From the NCBI GenBank assembly GCA_017625065.1, contig JAGALS010000016.1, positions 58,157-122,156 of the forward strand: 64,000 bases of DNA. The letters are read 5' to 3'. Below, one piece after another: positions 49,808 through 58,446 of this stretch. The notes beneath the pieces are model-generated. The model ran no database searches, was not told the DNA's origin, and saw nothing but the letters and a program-made list of their open reading frames with translations. Origin of the DNA: Clostridia bacterium. Its GTDB lineage: Bacteria > Bacillota > Clostridia > Oscillospirales > CAG-272. Position numbers and translations under genes: made by a program. How positions within the stretch are numbered: the stretch's first letter is position 1; each line of letters starts with the position of its first letter.

Positions 49808-50734
49808 TTATAGGAAAATGAAGCCCGCGATCGAAAGCAGAACGCAAAGGATTACAGGGGGATCGCAGAGCGCATCGAGAATGGTATAAAACTGAACGTT
49901 CCACGGCACGTCACGTCTGGGATCGCCCTGACCGCTTTGCACGCGTAAGCGATAAAGCAGTGCCCCCGAACGGAACAGCAGGAGCAGAGAAAGCAGAAAA
50001 ACAAAGATCACAAGGAACAAAAACAGCTCAATGCTGCCCGTGATCTCATAAAGCGCATTGAGATAGCGCTGACCGAACAGCGACACGATGTTGTAAAGCA
50101 CGTGCAAGAGTACGGTCGAAAGCAGGGAATCGGTGGCGAAGAGCACCATCGCAAGCAGTACGCCCGAAAAGAGATATACGGGGAGATTGTGCAGATCGAA
50201 ATGGCAAAGCGAGAAGAGCAGTGCGCTCATCAGGACTGCGCGAATGCCGCCCCGTCGCTCGTATTCGGCAACAACGATGCCGCGAAAGAAAAATTCCTCA
50301 AGGAGTGCGGGCAAAATGGCAAGCACCACCGTCATACAGATGCCGTAGATTGGGTTGGGGGCAGGGGCTGTTTCATATACCGTTGCGCTGTTTCCAAGCG
50401 AGTCGATGCCGCCGCACAGCAGAGAAAGCAAAAGGCATCCGCAAAACAGCGCAAAGAAGGCTGCGATGAGAAAGGGAATGTGACACACACGCGTTGCACG
50501 CAAGCGCAGCACACGTCCGTAGCCTTGTCCGCGTACCGTCAGAAAGATCACCGTGGGCAGCACAAAGACCGTGAGAAGTGCGATGAGCTTTAAAAACAGG
50601 GAATCCTTTACGTCAAGCACGTGGCTTCCCAGCATCCGCACCAAAAATAGGAGCACGAATACCGCAAGTGTCGGATATCCCACGATCAAGCGCTCCTTTT
50701 GATACAAGGGGCGTTCCGGGATCAATTTAGACAT
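49808..50734 (-). CDS. CPBP-family intramembrane protease
   Basis: A 308-residue membrane protein with about eight helices and the CPBP motifs EEFFFRG, SLCHFDLHN and LHVLYN. It overlaps the 3' end of the 5-formyl-THF cyclo-ligase gene by eight bases, so it is in the same operon. It differs strongly from the CPBP protein at 33788, including in its long charged tail (QSGQGDPRRDVPWNV). Substrate unknown; membrane proteolysis is inferred from the motifs. Confidence 0.83.
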   Translation of the reverse strand: MSKLIPERPLYQKERLIVGYPTLAVFVLLFLVRMLGSHVLDVKDSLFLKLIALLTVFVLPTVIFLTVRGQGYGRVLRLRATRVCHIPFLIAAFFALFCGCLLLSLLCGGIDSLGNSATVYETAPAPNPIYGICMTVVLAILPALLEEFFFRGIVVAEYERRGGIRAVLMSALLFSLCHFDLHNLPVYLFSGVLLAMVLFATDSLLSTVLLHVLYNIVSLFGQRYLNALYEITGSIELFLFLVIFVFLLSLLLLFRSGALLYRLRVQSGQGDPRRDVPWNVQFYTILDALCDPPVILCVLLSIAGFIFL

Positions 50735-51299
50735 ATAACGGGATCTCTCCTTTCTCGGTGATGATGTGGTCTACGGCTTTATCGGTCGGTTCGGTCGGCA
50801 GGGTGGAAAAGAGCAGGCGCTCATAGATGGGGAACAGTGTTATCCCCCCAAACGTGTCGAGAAAACGGTCATAAAAGCCGCCGCCGTAGCCAAGCCGCGT
50901 ACCGTCTCGTCCTGCCGCAAGTCCGGGTAAAATGCAGAGCGTTTTGACGGTGGGGATCGCAACAGAGGCATCCGCGCGGGGCGCGGGGATGCCGAATCTG
51001 TCAAGGGTCAGCTCGTCTAAGCCGTTGACGAGGTGAAAGCGCATTTCATTCCCTTCACAACGGGGAAATGCCACCGAAATGCCGCGCTGTTTGGCGATCT
51101 CCACGATCGGCGTGAGATCGACCTCACCCCGAACGGGGGAAAAGCACAAGACTAAATCCGCATTTAAAAATGCGGAATGTGCCGTAACGGTACGCAAAAT
51201 CGCGGTATCTGCCGCCATTTTTTCGTCAAATGGGATCGAAAGCCGCAGTGCCTTGCAGCTTGCGCGCAAGGCTTTCTTTTCTTCAAGCACAGTTGGCAT
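50727..51299 (-). CDS. 5-formyltetrahydrofolate cyclo-ligase
   Basis: A 190-residue enzyme: EEKKALRASCKALR at the start, SPVRGEVDLTPIVE, then PAPRADA and LPGLAAGRDGTRLGYGGGFYDRFL, the signature with the phosphate-binding loop. It converts 5-formyl-THF to 5,10-methenyl-THF with ATP. ATG 51299 starts one base after the stop of the DJ-1 gene; TTG 51311 is an in-frame alternative. Folate use also features at 60917-63066 in this window. Confidence 0.93.
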   Translation of the reverse strand: MPTVLEEKKALRASCKALRLSIPFDEKMAADTAILRTVTAHSAFLNADLVLCFSPVRGEVDLTPIVEIAKQRGISVAFPRCEGNEMRFHLVNGLDELTLDRFGIPAPRADASVAIPTVKTLCILPGLAAGRDGTRLGYGGGFYDRFLDTFGGITLFPIYERLLFSTLPTEPTDKAVDHIITEKGEIPLYV

Positions 51300-51300
51300 A

Positions 51301-51840
51301 TCAGTCGGCAATGACAGCGCGGCGCAGATCGTCGGCGACCTCTTTGCCCTTCAGGACCTCGACCAGCTTCAGCCCGAATTCAAGCGCAACGCCCATACCT
51401 GCGGCGGTGATGATATTGCCGTCGTGAACGACCCTTTTGTCAGAAATTTCGGCACCCGTCAGCTCTTTTTCAAAGCCGGGGTAACAAATTGCCTCCTTGC
51501 CCTGCAGGAGTCCGCGGTGTCCAAGTACCATCGGTGCGGCGCAGATGGCGGCGATATAGGCACCGCGCCTTGCGGCGACCTTCAGCACGGTGTCGACCGT
51601 GCGACTTTCATCCAGATTCTTTGAGCCGGGCATACCGCCGGGCAAAATGACCATCTCGGGTGCGGCATCGGCAAACATCCCTTCGGGAATGTCGGCTTGC
51701 ACCGTGATGCCGTGCGCGCCGCGGATCATATCACCGCCGATGCCGACGGTCGTGACCTCCAGCCCCGCGCGGCGCAGTAGATCCAAGGGACAAAGGGCTT
51801 CGATCTCCTCAAAGCCGTTTGCAAGAAACATATAAATCAT
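51301..51840 (-). CDS. DJ-1/PfpI family protein
   Basis: A 179-residue protein with FLANGFEEIEAL (Glu), VILPGGMPGSKNL and the nucleophile elbow AAICAAPMVLG containing the reactive Cys. Related proteins deglycate or degrade aldehyde adducts or act as chaperones; function varies. GAAGGAG precedes the ATG. It leads the three-gene run DJ-1, cyclo-ligase, CPBP protease. Confidence 0.9.
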   Translation of the reverse strand: MIYMFLANGFEEIEALCPLDLLRRAGLEVTTVGIGGDMIRGAHGITVQADIPEGMFADAAPEMVILPGGMPGSKNLDESRTVDTVLKVAARRGAYIAAICAAPMVLGHRGLLQGKEAICYPGFEKELTGAEISDKRVVHDGNIITAAGMGVALEFGLKLVEVLKGKEVADDLRRAVIAD

Positions 51841-51860
51841 AACGATCTCCTTCGTTTGAA

Positions 51861-51942
51861 TTTTTGCGTCATCCTGAGCGCAGTCGAATTTTTGCCGCAG
51901 GCAAAAACGCGAGCCTTAAGGGCGAGCGGGATCTCGCAAAAA
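51861..51942. repeat. Small palindromic element between hisS and the DJ-1 gene
   Basis: TTTTTGCG (51861-51868) and CGCAAAAA (51935-51942) are perfect inverted ends of an 82-bp stretch. Inside are GTCATCCTGAGCGCAG, a phrase I have seen in dispersed repeats of gut bacteria, and the hairpin TTTTTGCC-GCA-GGCAAAAA (51889-51907), which may act as terminator for hisS. Confidence 0.45.
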
Positions 51943-51943
51943 A

Positions 51944-53242
51944 TCAAGCAAAAAATGCGGATAGCTTGTCCAGCTCCACCGAATTTTCTTCACGTGTGGC
52001 AAGATTTTTGACCTTGACCGTGCCGCTTGCCAGCTCATCGCCGCCCATAATGACCACGTGGCTGTAATGGTCGCGCACGGCATAGTCGATCTGCTTGCCA
52101 AACTTCTTTTGGCCGAGATAGAGCGAAGCCGTGAGGCCCGCATCGCGCAAGGATTTGACAAGCGCAGTGTATTTTTCATAGGGCACGTCGTCAAAGCGCG
52201 TGACCAAGATCTTGATGCCTTCGTTGTCAAGATCGGGCACAAGGTTGTGCGTGACAAGGAAGTTTTCCAGCGTCACGTCGCCCATGCCGTAGCCAACGCC
52301 CGAGATCTTCGCGTTCTTGACAAACAGTCCGACAAGGTTGTCGTATCTGCCACCGCCGAACATGGCGCGGTTGTTCTCGGGGGAGAGATCAAAGACCTCA
52401 AACACAGTGCCCGTGTAGTAATCAAGACCGCGGATGATGCCGAAATCAAAGACACAGTACTTGGCAAGTCCCGTTGCCTCCAGCGCGTCAAACAGCGCGG
52501 TCAGCTCCTTAGCACCCGTGGAATCGGGGCAGAGTGCAGTCGCCTCGCGCACGTCCATTTCGTAAAGCGCATCGATCCTTGCGATCTGCTCAGCGGAAAG
52601 ACCAAGCTCGGTCATTGCGGCTTCATACGCCTCACGGGTGATCTTGTTCTTGCGGTCGACTACCTTCGAAACGCGCTTGCTGCCCTCGGCATCGGTGTTC
52701 GCAATGGCGGCAATGGCGTCGTTGAAGAAGCGGCGGTTGTTGATGTGCACCTGGAACATGCTCTCATCGGCGCCGTAGGCAAGCAGCACGTCGATGGCGC
52801 TCTGGATCACGTCCAGATCCGCTTCGTAGGTGTCACAGCCGAAAATATCCACGTTGAGCTGCCAGAACTCGCGGAGTCTGCCGCGCTGCGGGCGCTCATA
52901 GCGGTACATATTGGAGATGCAGAACCACTTCAAGGGGTAGTTCAGCTCGCCCATCTTGCCCGCCACCATACGCGCCACGGTGGGCGTCATTTCGGGGCGG
53001 ATGGCAAGATTTCTGCCGCCGCGGTCGGTGAAATTATAGGTCTGCTCCTTGGCAAGCTCCTCGCCACTCTTGGCGGCGTAAAGGTCGAGCGATTCCAGCA
53101 TCGGACCGTCGTATTCGTCAAAGCAAGAATCCTCCAGCGTTTTGCGGATCTTGCCGAAGAACCAATTGCGCAGCTTCATATCGCGGGGGTAAAAATCTCT
53201 TGTGCCCTTGTAAGGGGTTACAGAAAGCTTAGGTGTTTCCAT
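51944..53242 (-). CDS. hisS: Histidyl-tRNA synthetase
   Basis: A 432-residue class II synthetase. Motif 1 region GTRDFYPRDMKLRNW, motif 2 MYRYERPQRGRLREFWQLNVDIFG, HisA signature RGLDYYTGTVFEVF and motif 3 GGGRYDNL are all present, with the C-terminal anticodon domain (GTVKVKNLATREE). ATG 53242 has AAAGGA seven bases upstream; the open frame continues through that site to 53257. No T-box is found in the 130-base leader. Confidence 0.96.
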   Translation of the reverse strand: METPKLSVTPYKGTRDFYPRDMKLRNWFFGKIRKTLEDSCFDEYDGPMLESLDLYAAKSGEELAKEQTYNFTDRGGRNLAIRPEMTPTVARMVAGKMGELNYPLKWFCISNMYRYERPQRGRLREFWQLNVDIFGCDTYEADLDVIQSAIDVLLAYGADESMFQVHINNRRFFNDAIAAIANTDAEGSKRVSKVVDRKNKITREAYEAAMTELGLSAEQIARIDALYEMDVREATALCPDSTGAKELTALFDALEATGLAKYCVFDFGIIRGLDYYTGTVFEVFDLSPENNRAMFGGGRYDNLVGLFVKNAKISGVGYGMGDVTLENFLVTHNLVPDLDNEGIKILVTRFDDVPYEKYTALVKSLRDAGLTASLYLGQKKFGKQIDYAVRDHYSHVVIMGGDELASGTVKVKNLATREENSVELDKLSAFFA

Positions 53243-53282
53243 GTCTTGTCCTTTCACTTGTAAATCAAAATACAGATAAGAT

Positions 53283-53311
53283 ATTATATCATAAAAATAT
53301 TCTTTTGTCTA
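53283..53311 (-). promoter_or_regulatory. Promoter of hisS
   Basis: On the minus strand TAGACA (53311-53306), 17 bp, TATAAT (53288-53283). Confidence 0.7.
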
Positions 53312-53338
53312 TATATTTTTAAAATGACTTAAAAACAT

Positions 53339-53369
53339 TTGCGCGCCAAGCCTTCCGCTTGGCGCGCAA
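53339..53369 (-). terminator. Terminator of the two-component/ABC operon
   Basis: TTGCGCGCCAAGC pairs with GCTTGGCGCGCAA around CTTCC; on the minus strand ATGTTTTTAAG follows. Confidence 0.75.
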
Positions 53370-53372
53370 CGG

Positions 53373-54260
53373 TTATAGATCGGGGAACATCACGGTTATA
53401 TGAAGCTTTCCATCGCTGTATTGCGCGTTGATCGTGCCGCCCAGGCGCTCGGTGAGGAGCTTTGCGATCGAAAGCCCGAGCCCCGTGGAGCTTCTTGCCG
53501 AGTTGACCGTAAAAAAGCGGTCAAACAGCTTTTCCACGTCCACCGCGGACAGGGTGTGCGCCGTGTTTGAAAACACGATGCGGCAATCCTCACTCATACA
53601 AACGGAAAAATCCCCGTCTGAGTATTTCACCGCATTGCTCACGACATTATTGAAAATGCGGGAAAGCGCGGAAGCGTCCAACACGCGCCACACGGGCTCT
53701 TTTGGGAGCGTGATCCGTGGGACGATCTTTTGCCCCTCAAAAGCACCGTAAAAGGAAACCAGCGTATCTTCCAGAACGCGGCATACGTTGAGGCGTTCGG
53801 GGGAAAGCGCGGGCTCCGAGGAGATCACCGAAAAGCGGAACAGCTCCTCGGTCAGCGACTTCAAAACCTCGATACGGTTCGCGATTTGCGCGACATAACG
53901 GGCTGTCTGCTCGGATTTTTCCTCCGCTTCCAAAAGGTCAAGATACCCGCAAATGGCAGTGAGGGGTGTGCGCAAGTCGTGCGAGATATTGGTGACGGCG
54001 CTTTTCAGCTCCTTGTCGCCGTTTTGATAGCGGTGCCGCATCTCGCGCAACACGCGCAGCTCGCGGTTGATCGAGGCGGCAAGTGCGCGTATATGTCGAT
54101 CTCTAGTGGATACGCAGATCAGCGTATTGGTGTCGCTTTGCAGATGCTCGGCAAGCCCTGCGGCAATTTCTCTTGCCGCTTTTTGCATGGAGAAAACCTT
54201 GCACACAAGCAAGCAAACAGCAAGGGACAGCACCCCCACCGCGATCCATAACGCGACCAT
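53373..54260 (-). CDS. Histidine kinase with one membrane helix
   Basis: A 295-residue sensor kinase. One N-terminal helix, a short linker of about 60 residues, then HisKA with the phosphorylated His94 in NISHDLRTPLTAICGYLDLL, and a HATPase domain (NNVVSNAVKYSDGDF; LFDRFFTV; STGLGLSIAKLLTERLGG). There is almost no extracellular sensor, like intramembrane-sensing kinases that rely on a transporter. ATG 54260 fits AGGAGGT. It is the last gene of the RR-ABC-permease-permease-kinase set. Confidence 0.9.
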   Translation of the reverse strand: MVALWIAVGVLSLAVCLLVCKVFSMQKAAREIAAGLAEHLQSDTNTLICVSTRDRHIRALAASINRELRVLREMRHRYQNGDKELKSAVTNISHDLRTPLTAICGYLDLLEAEEKSEQTARYVAQIANRIEVLKSLTEELFRFSVISSEPALSPERLNVCRVLEDTLVSFYGAFEGQKIVPRITLPKEPVWRVLDASALSRIFNNVVSNAVKYSDGDFSVCMSEDCRIVFSNTAHTLSAVDVEKLFDRFFTVNSARSSTGLGLSIAKLLTERLGGTINAQYSDGKLHITVMFPDL

Positions 54261-54280
54261 ACGCACACCTCCTTTTTGAG

Positions 54281-55126
54281 TTATTTTAAGTCACGGCGGC
54301 GAAAGCCCCACGCGCCGCCAAGAGTGGATAGCAAAGTGAGTAATGCAGAAAACACGGGCAGCCGCCACACACTTTCGGGTAGCTCACCTGTCATACCGAT
54401 GGTCAGCGCCTGACCGCCGGGCAGAAAATCATGCAAAAATTGAAAGAATGTGCGCTTTGCGCCCGTGAGATATTTGGGGTTTGGCACGGGATCGGGGGAG
54501 GGCATCGGCATGCCATCGATCGACACGATCGCACTCTCCAAAAATTCAGGTGCGGAGAGCGTTTGATAGATCGTCATACCGCCCATCATCAAACCAATGG
54601 CAAGCAGCATCGCACTAACTGCAATAACTGCCCTGCTTTGAATCAGCATGCAAAGCGTGACCATCAGGGCATTCATTGCCACTACAGTGGCAAGTGAGCA
54701 GAAAAAGAACACCACGTTCATCTTTGTTGGCGTCAAAAAAGGATTCAGCAGCGGCGCGGAAAGCCCCAAAACCACGCCGATATAGGCAAGGTGCATCAGG
54801 AGCGTGGCTGCGGTGGTAACGGTCAGATACGTGAGGTAGATCTGTACCTTTCCTTGCCCCACAATAAGCTTATTGCGCCACGTGCCGTCTGCGTGCTCGG
54901 CACCGATGAAAAGGCTGTCGAATACCGCCGCGGTGATGAGGAAATAGGTCAGTCCGATAAACAAAAGCCCATCGGGCGTGTCATAGCCCATATCCTGCAA
55001 AATATAGGCATCGCGCGCCCGTGCGATCGTTGCAACAGCGCCAAAGCCGCCCATGGCAAGCATGCCAATCCAAAACAGCTTCCCTTTAAAAAGCCGCGCA
55101 AAGGTGGCGGAGAGCAGATTTTTCAT
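54281..55126 (-). CDS. ABC-2-type permease, subunit 2
   Basis: A 281-residue membrane protein with about six helices and the cytoplasmic start KNLLSATFARLFKGKLFW. Its arrangement (helix, polar loop GAEHADGTWRNKLI, four helices, an extracytoplasmic stretch of 60 residues, final helix, RRRDLK tail) mirrors the neighbouring permease. It overlaps neither neighbour but follows subunit 1 with an overlap in the ribosome-binding region. Such pairs form the channel of peptide- or antibiotic-exporting ABC systems. Confidence 0.82.
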   Translation of the reverse strand: MKNLLSATFARLFKGKLFWIGMLAMGGFGAVATIARARDAYILQDMGYDTPDGLLFIGLTYFLITAAVFDSLFIGAEHADGTWRNKLIVGQGKVQIYLTYLTVTTAATLLMHLAYIGVVLGLSAPLLNPFLTPTKMNVVFFFCSLATVVAMNALMVTLCMLIQSRAVIAVSAMLLAIGLMMGGMTIYQTLSAPEFLESAIVSIDGMPMPSPDPVPNPKYLTGAKRTFFQFLHDFLPGGQALTIGMTGELPESVWRLPVFSALLTLLSTLGGAWGFRRRDLK

Positions 55127-55139
55127 ACCGTCCACCCCC

Positions 55140-55979
55140 TTATTTGAGATCACGGCGGCGGAAGATCACGTAACCGATGCCGCCAATTGTTATCGTTAAC
55201 CCTAAGGAGTAAAGTGGAAAAAATTTCACGATCTTCAGATGTGAATAAGAATGCTCATCTATCCATGATACATCGTAATTCCATACACCAATGCATTGGA
55301 TCAACGGCTCGCTTTGCCCCAAGGGAATTGCATAATTCAAATGTGTAAGCAGCGTGCGCGCCGCACCCTCCACATAAAGCGGACTTTCCTTTTGTTCTTC
55401 CCATACAAGCTCGTTTTGCTCATCATAGTGACTTGTGTAATAATATTGCGGTGTAGAAAGTGCTTCTTCAATTTTATAAGAAGCAAACAAGAGTCCGATC
55501 ACCAGCAGCACCGAAAGGATCGCCGACACGGCGCGTTGGCTGACCAAAAGCGAGAGCGTGCAAAGCAACGTGACAACGGCAACCGTCATCATAACAAAGC
55601 AAAGCGTGATCAAGGCAAGCACCCTCGCGGGCACGGGGGCAAGCGCCTCTTGCGCCAGCGGTGCAAAGCCGATCAAAAAAAGCAACAGCAGGCACAGGCA
55701 AAACACCGTGTGCAGCAGCCATTCCGATAAAAAGATCTGTCCCTTTGTATAGCCCGTGACCGCTTTATTGCGGAATCCGCCCTCGCCGTGCTCGCGTCCG
55801 ACGAACAGCGAGATGAATGCGGCAAACGCGATGAAAAGTGCGATCAAATAAACATCATCTATGGTATAGACCGCATTGCGGCCGCCAAGCAGCCCTATTA
55901 TAAGCGAGGCAACGGCAACCAATGCGGTCAGCGGATGTTTGAGATAACGGGTAAATCCCGCGCGCAACAGATTACTCAC
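55140..55979 (-). CDS. ABC-2-type permease, subunit 1
   Basis: A 279-residue membrane protein, paralogous in layout to subunit 2: NLLRAGFTRYLKHPLTAL start, REHGEGGFRNKAVTGYTKG loop (compare AEHADGTWRNKLIVGQGKV in subunit 2), about six helices and the same RRRDLK end. The GTG start at 55979 has GGAGGTGG upstream and overlaps the ATPase stop by eight bases. The extracytoplasmic region, residues 200-250, differs most between the two and may bind the ligand. Confidence 0.82.
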   Translation of the reverse strand: MSNLLRAGFTRYLKHPLTALVAVASLIIGLLGGRNAVYTIDDVYLIALFIAFAAFISLFVGREHGEGGFRNKAVTGYTKGQIFLSEWLLHTVFCLCLLLLFLIGFAPLAQEALAPVPARVLALITLCFVMMTVAVVTLLCTLSLLVSQRAVSAILSVLLVIGLLFASYKIEEALSTPQYYYTSHYDEQNELVWEEQKESPLYVEGAARTLLTHLNYAIPLGQSEPLIQCIGVWNYDVSWIDEHSYSHLKIVKFFPLYSLGLTITIGGIGYVIFRRRDLK

Positions 55980-56886
55980 GCTCGCCACCTCCCACAAGCC
56001 CCATAAAGTAGCTTTCCAGTGACTCGTCGTGCTCGGTGATCGCGCGCAGCTCGCAAGCACTCTCATCAAGCGCGTGCGTCAGCTCCGAGATATTGAGCTT
56101 TGCGTAAATATCGGCGGCGGTGTCGGAAAGGATCTTGTATTCCACACCCATAGAGTCCAGCACGCGCGACAGCGCGGCGGTGCTGCTGACCTCCACGCGC
56201 ATACACTTGCGGCAAGCCGCCTCCAGCTCCGCGGCGCTCATTTCCTTGACCATTTTACCCTTATCAATAAAGCCATAGTGGGTAGCCAGACGTGAAAGCT
56301 CGTCGAGAATGTGGCTGGAGATCAGCACGGTGATCTGTCGCTCGCGGTTGAGCTTCAGGATCAGCTCGCGGATCTCAATGATGCCCTGCGGGTCAAGGCC
56401 GTTCACGGGCTCGTCCAGCACGAGAAGATCGGGATCGCCCGCGAGCGCGATGGCGATGCCAAGGCGCTGCTTCATACCAAGCGAGAAGTTGCGCGCCTTC
56501 TTTTTACCCGTGTTTGCAAGCCCCACAAGCGAGAGCAGATCGTCGATCCCCTCATAGGAAGGGAGCCCAAGCAGAAGATACTGTTGCTTCAAATTTTCGG
56601 CGGCGGTCATATCCATGTAGATGGCAGGCGTTTCCACCACCGCGCCCATGCGGCGGCGAGATTTGGAGATGCTTTTCTCCTTATAGTCGATGCCGTAGAT
56701 GCTGTAAGAGCCCGCCGTGGGGGATTGCAGGCCGCAGATAAGGCGGATCAGCGTGGTCTTACCCGCGCCGTTCTTACCGACAAAGCCGTAGATCGCGCCC
56801 CTCGGCACGTGCATCGTGCAATTGTCCAGCGCCTGAAATTTGCGGTAGGCTTTGGATAGGTTTTGTGTTGTGAGTACGTATTCCAT
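55972..56886 (-). CDS. ABC transporter ATPase (antibiotic-resistance/lantibiotic type)
   Basis: A 304-residue ATPase: Walker A GKNGAGKTT at 37-45, signature FSLGMKQRLGIAIAL, Walker B LLVLDEPVNGLDP, then an H-loop ISSHIL. The C-terminal 90 residues (about 210-304) form an extra domain. The variant signature SLGMKQR is typical of the BcrA/NatA type that drives ABC-2 permeases, giving immunity to peptides or exporting ions. AAAGGAGG precedes the ATG. It lies 112 bases behind the response regulator. Confidence 0.9.
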   Translation of the reverse strand: MEYVLTTQNLSKAYRKFQALDNCTMHVPRGAIYGFVGKNGAGKTTLIRLICGLQSPTAGSYSIYGIDYKEKSISKSRRRMGAVVETPAIYMDMTAAENLKQQYLLLGLPSYEGIDDLLSLVGLANTGKKKARNFSLGMKQRLGIAIALAGDPDLLVLDEPVNGLDPQGIIEIRELILKLNRERQITVLISSHILDELSRLATHYGFIDKGKMVKEMSAAELEAACRKCMRVEVSSTAALSRVLDSMGVEYKILSDTAADIYAKLNISELTHALDESACELRAITEHDESLESYFMGLVGGGERE

Positions 56887-56998
56887 CTTGAACTCCTCCT
56901 TTTAGATGTTGCCGCTATTCTATCAAAAAAGCGTAAAGGCGGCGGTAAAGAAAAGGGTTAAGATTTCGTAAAGATTTCCACGACGCGGCTTTTTTGCC

Positions 56999-57652
56999 TT
57001 ATTTCAGCTTAAAACCAATGCCCCAAACGGCTTCAATGTAATCCTTGCCCGACACGTCGCGCAGCTTACCGCGCAGGTTGCTGACGTGGATCTTCAGCGA
57101 GCTTTCGGTGCAATCGGGAGTGTCGATGGCGATATGTTCAAGGAGCTGCGATTTTGATACCACCTGCGTGCTGTTTTGCATCAGATATTTGAGGATGGCA
57201 AACTCCGTGCGCGTCAGCTTGACCTCGTCCTCGCCCACGTGTACGGTGAGCCCCGCCGTGTTCAGGGTGATGTCATCAAAATAGAGGAGCGTTTGCTGCT
57301 TTGTTGTACCGCGCAGAGCCACCGCGATCCGCGCCAGCAATTCCTTTGTATGGAAGGGCTTTGTCACGTAATCGACCGCCCCGCCAAGCAATAGCTCCAC
57401 CTTGTTATCCACGTCAATTTTGGCACTGACCACGATAACGGGAATGTTTTTGATCTTGGGCAAGACCTCCTCGCCCGAAAGCCCGGGGAGCATCAGATCA
57501 AGCAGTATGAGATCGGGCGTTTTTGAGGAAAGCAGCATCAGCGCCTCGGTACCCGAATATGCGCGCAAAACGCCGTAGCCCTCGCGCTGCAGCACCTCGG
57601 TGAGCATATTGCCAATATGCATATCGTCGTCGATGATCAGTATCGTTTTCAT
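56999..57652 (-). CDS. OmpR/PhoB-family response regulator
   Basis: A 217-residue regulator. Receiver: acidic pocket Asp8-Asp10 (IIDDD), phospho-acceptor Asp52 (LLDLMLPG), Lys in VTKPFHTKELLARI. The C-terminal winged helix (KLTRTEFAILKYLMQNSTQVVSKSQLLEHI ... SSLKIHVSNLRGKLRD) binds DNA. AAGGAGAG precedes ATG 57652. It begins the operon and is expected to control it with the kinase encoded at its end. Confidence 0.94.
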   Translation of the reverse strand: MKTILIIDDDMHIGNMLTEVLQREGYGVLRAYSGTEALMLLSSKTPDLILLDLMLPGLSGEEVLPKIKNIPVIVVSAKIDVDNKVELLLGGAVDYVTKPFHTKELLARIAVALRGTTKQQTLLYFDDITLNTAGLTVHVGEDEVKLTRTEFAILKYLMQNSTQVVSKSQLLEHIAIDTPDCTESSLKIHVSNLRGKLRDVSGKDYIEAVWGIGFKLK

Positions 57653-57707
57653 GATCTCTCCTTGTATTTTGTGTAAAAGATCGGTCGTCTTATAAAAATT
57701 CAGCTTT

Positions 57708-57736
57708 ATTATAACACAAACGCAGCGCGTTTTCAA
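57708..57736 (-). promoter_or_regulatory. Promoter of the two-component/ABC operon
   Basis: On the minus strand TTGAAA (57736-57731), 17 bp, TATAAT (57713-57708). Confidence 0.7.
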
Positions 57737-57775
57737 TCGGGAAAAGCGTATGACATATTTTTCGCGGCGCGCCTC

Positions 57776-57804
57776 TTTACAATATCCAAAAAACATGATA
57801 CAAT
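57776..57804 (+). promoter_or_regulatory. Promoter of the HD-domain gene
   Basis: TTTACA (57776-57781), 17 bp, TACAAT (57799-57804). Confidence 0.7.
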
Positions 57805-57835
57805 GTAGGTGAACTTTAAGGAAGGGGATTTAAAC

Positions 57836-58438
57836 ATGAACAACGACATGACGCTTGAGGAGCGCTTCATATCCATTTTCAAAAGTAAGATCCGCCGAGA
57901 AGGGTCTGAAAAGCTGCTTGATTTCCTTTGCTCTGATAATTCCGACTTTTTCACAGCGCCTGCCAGCACCCGTTATCACGGGGCGTATCCCGGTGGGCTT
58001 TTGGAGCATAGTCTGAACGTATATGATTGCCTTTGCGACTATCTTGCCCGTCCGCGCGTGCGCGAGGTCTATGGGCTTGATTATTCCGAGGAGTCCATCG
58101 CCATCGTGGCGCTTTTGCACGATCTGTGCAAGGTGAATTTTTACGTGGAAAGCACCCGTAACGTCAAGGAAAACGGTGTGTGGAAGGCGGTGCCTTACTA
58201 CACCATCGACGATCAGCTGCCCTACGGTCACGGCGAAAAGTCGGTGTATATCGCATCGGGCTATATGCGCCTGACGCGTGACGAGGCGTTTGCCATTCGC
58301 TATCATATGGGCTTTTCGGGCAACGAGGACGCCAACAGCGTGGGTGCGGCATTTGCCAAATTCCCCTTGGCAATGGCGCTTGCGACCGCGGATATGGAGG
58401 CTTCCTATTTCGTCGAGGGCTTTCCCGATAAGAAGTGA
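57836..58438 (+). CDS. HD-domain hydrolase
   Basis: A 200-residue protein. STRYHGAYPGGLLEHSLNVYD and VALLHDLCKVNFY carry the His and HD residues; YGHGEKSVYIA, IRYHMGFSG and TADMEASYF give later metal ligands. This pattern is seen in the HD proteins related to the YhaM C-terminal domain and to conjugation TraI_2-type HD proteins. AAGGAAGGGG lies seven bases before ATG 57836. Likely a phosphohydrolase on nucleotides or RNA; no direct evidence for the substrate. Confidence 0.83.
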   Translation: MNNDMTLEERFISIFKSKIRREGSEKLLDFLCSDNSDFFTAPASTRYHGAYPGGLLEHSLNVYDCLCDYLARPRVREVYGLDYSEESIAIVALLHDLCKVNFYVESTRNVKENGVWKAVPYYTIDDQLPYGHGEKSVYIASGYMRLTRDEAFAIRYHMGFSGNEDANSVGAAFAKFPLAMALATADMEASYFVEGFPDKK

Positions 58439-58446
58439 GAATTGGT

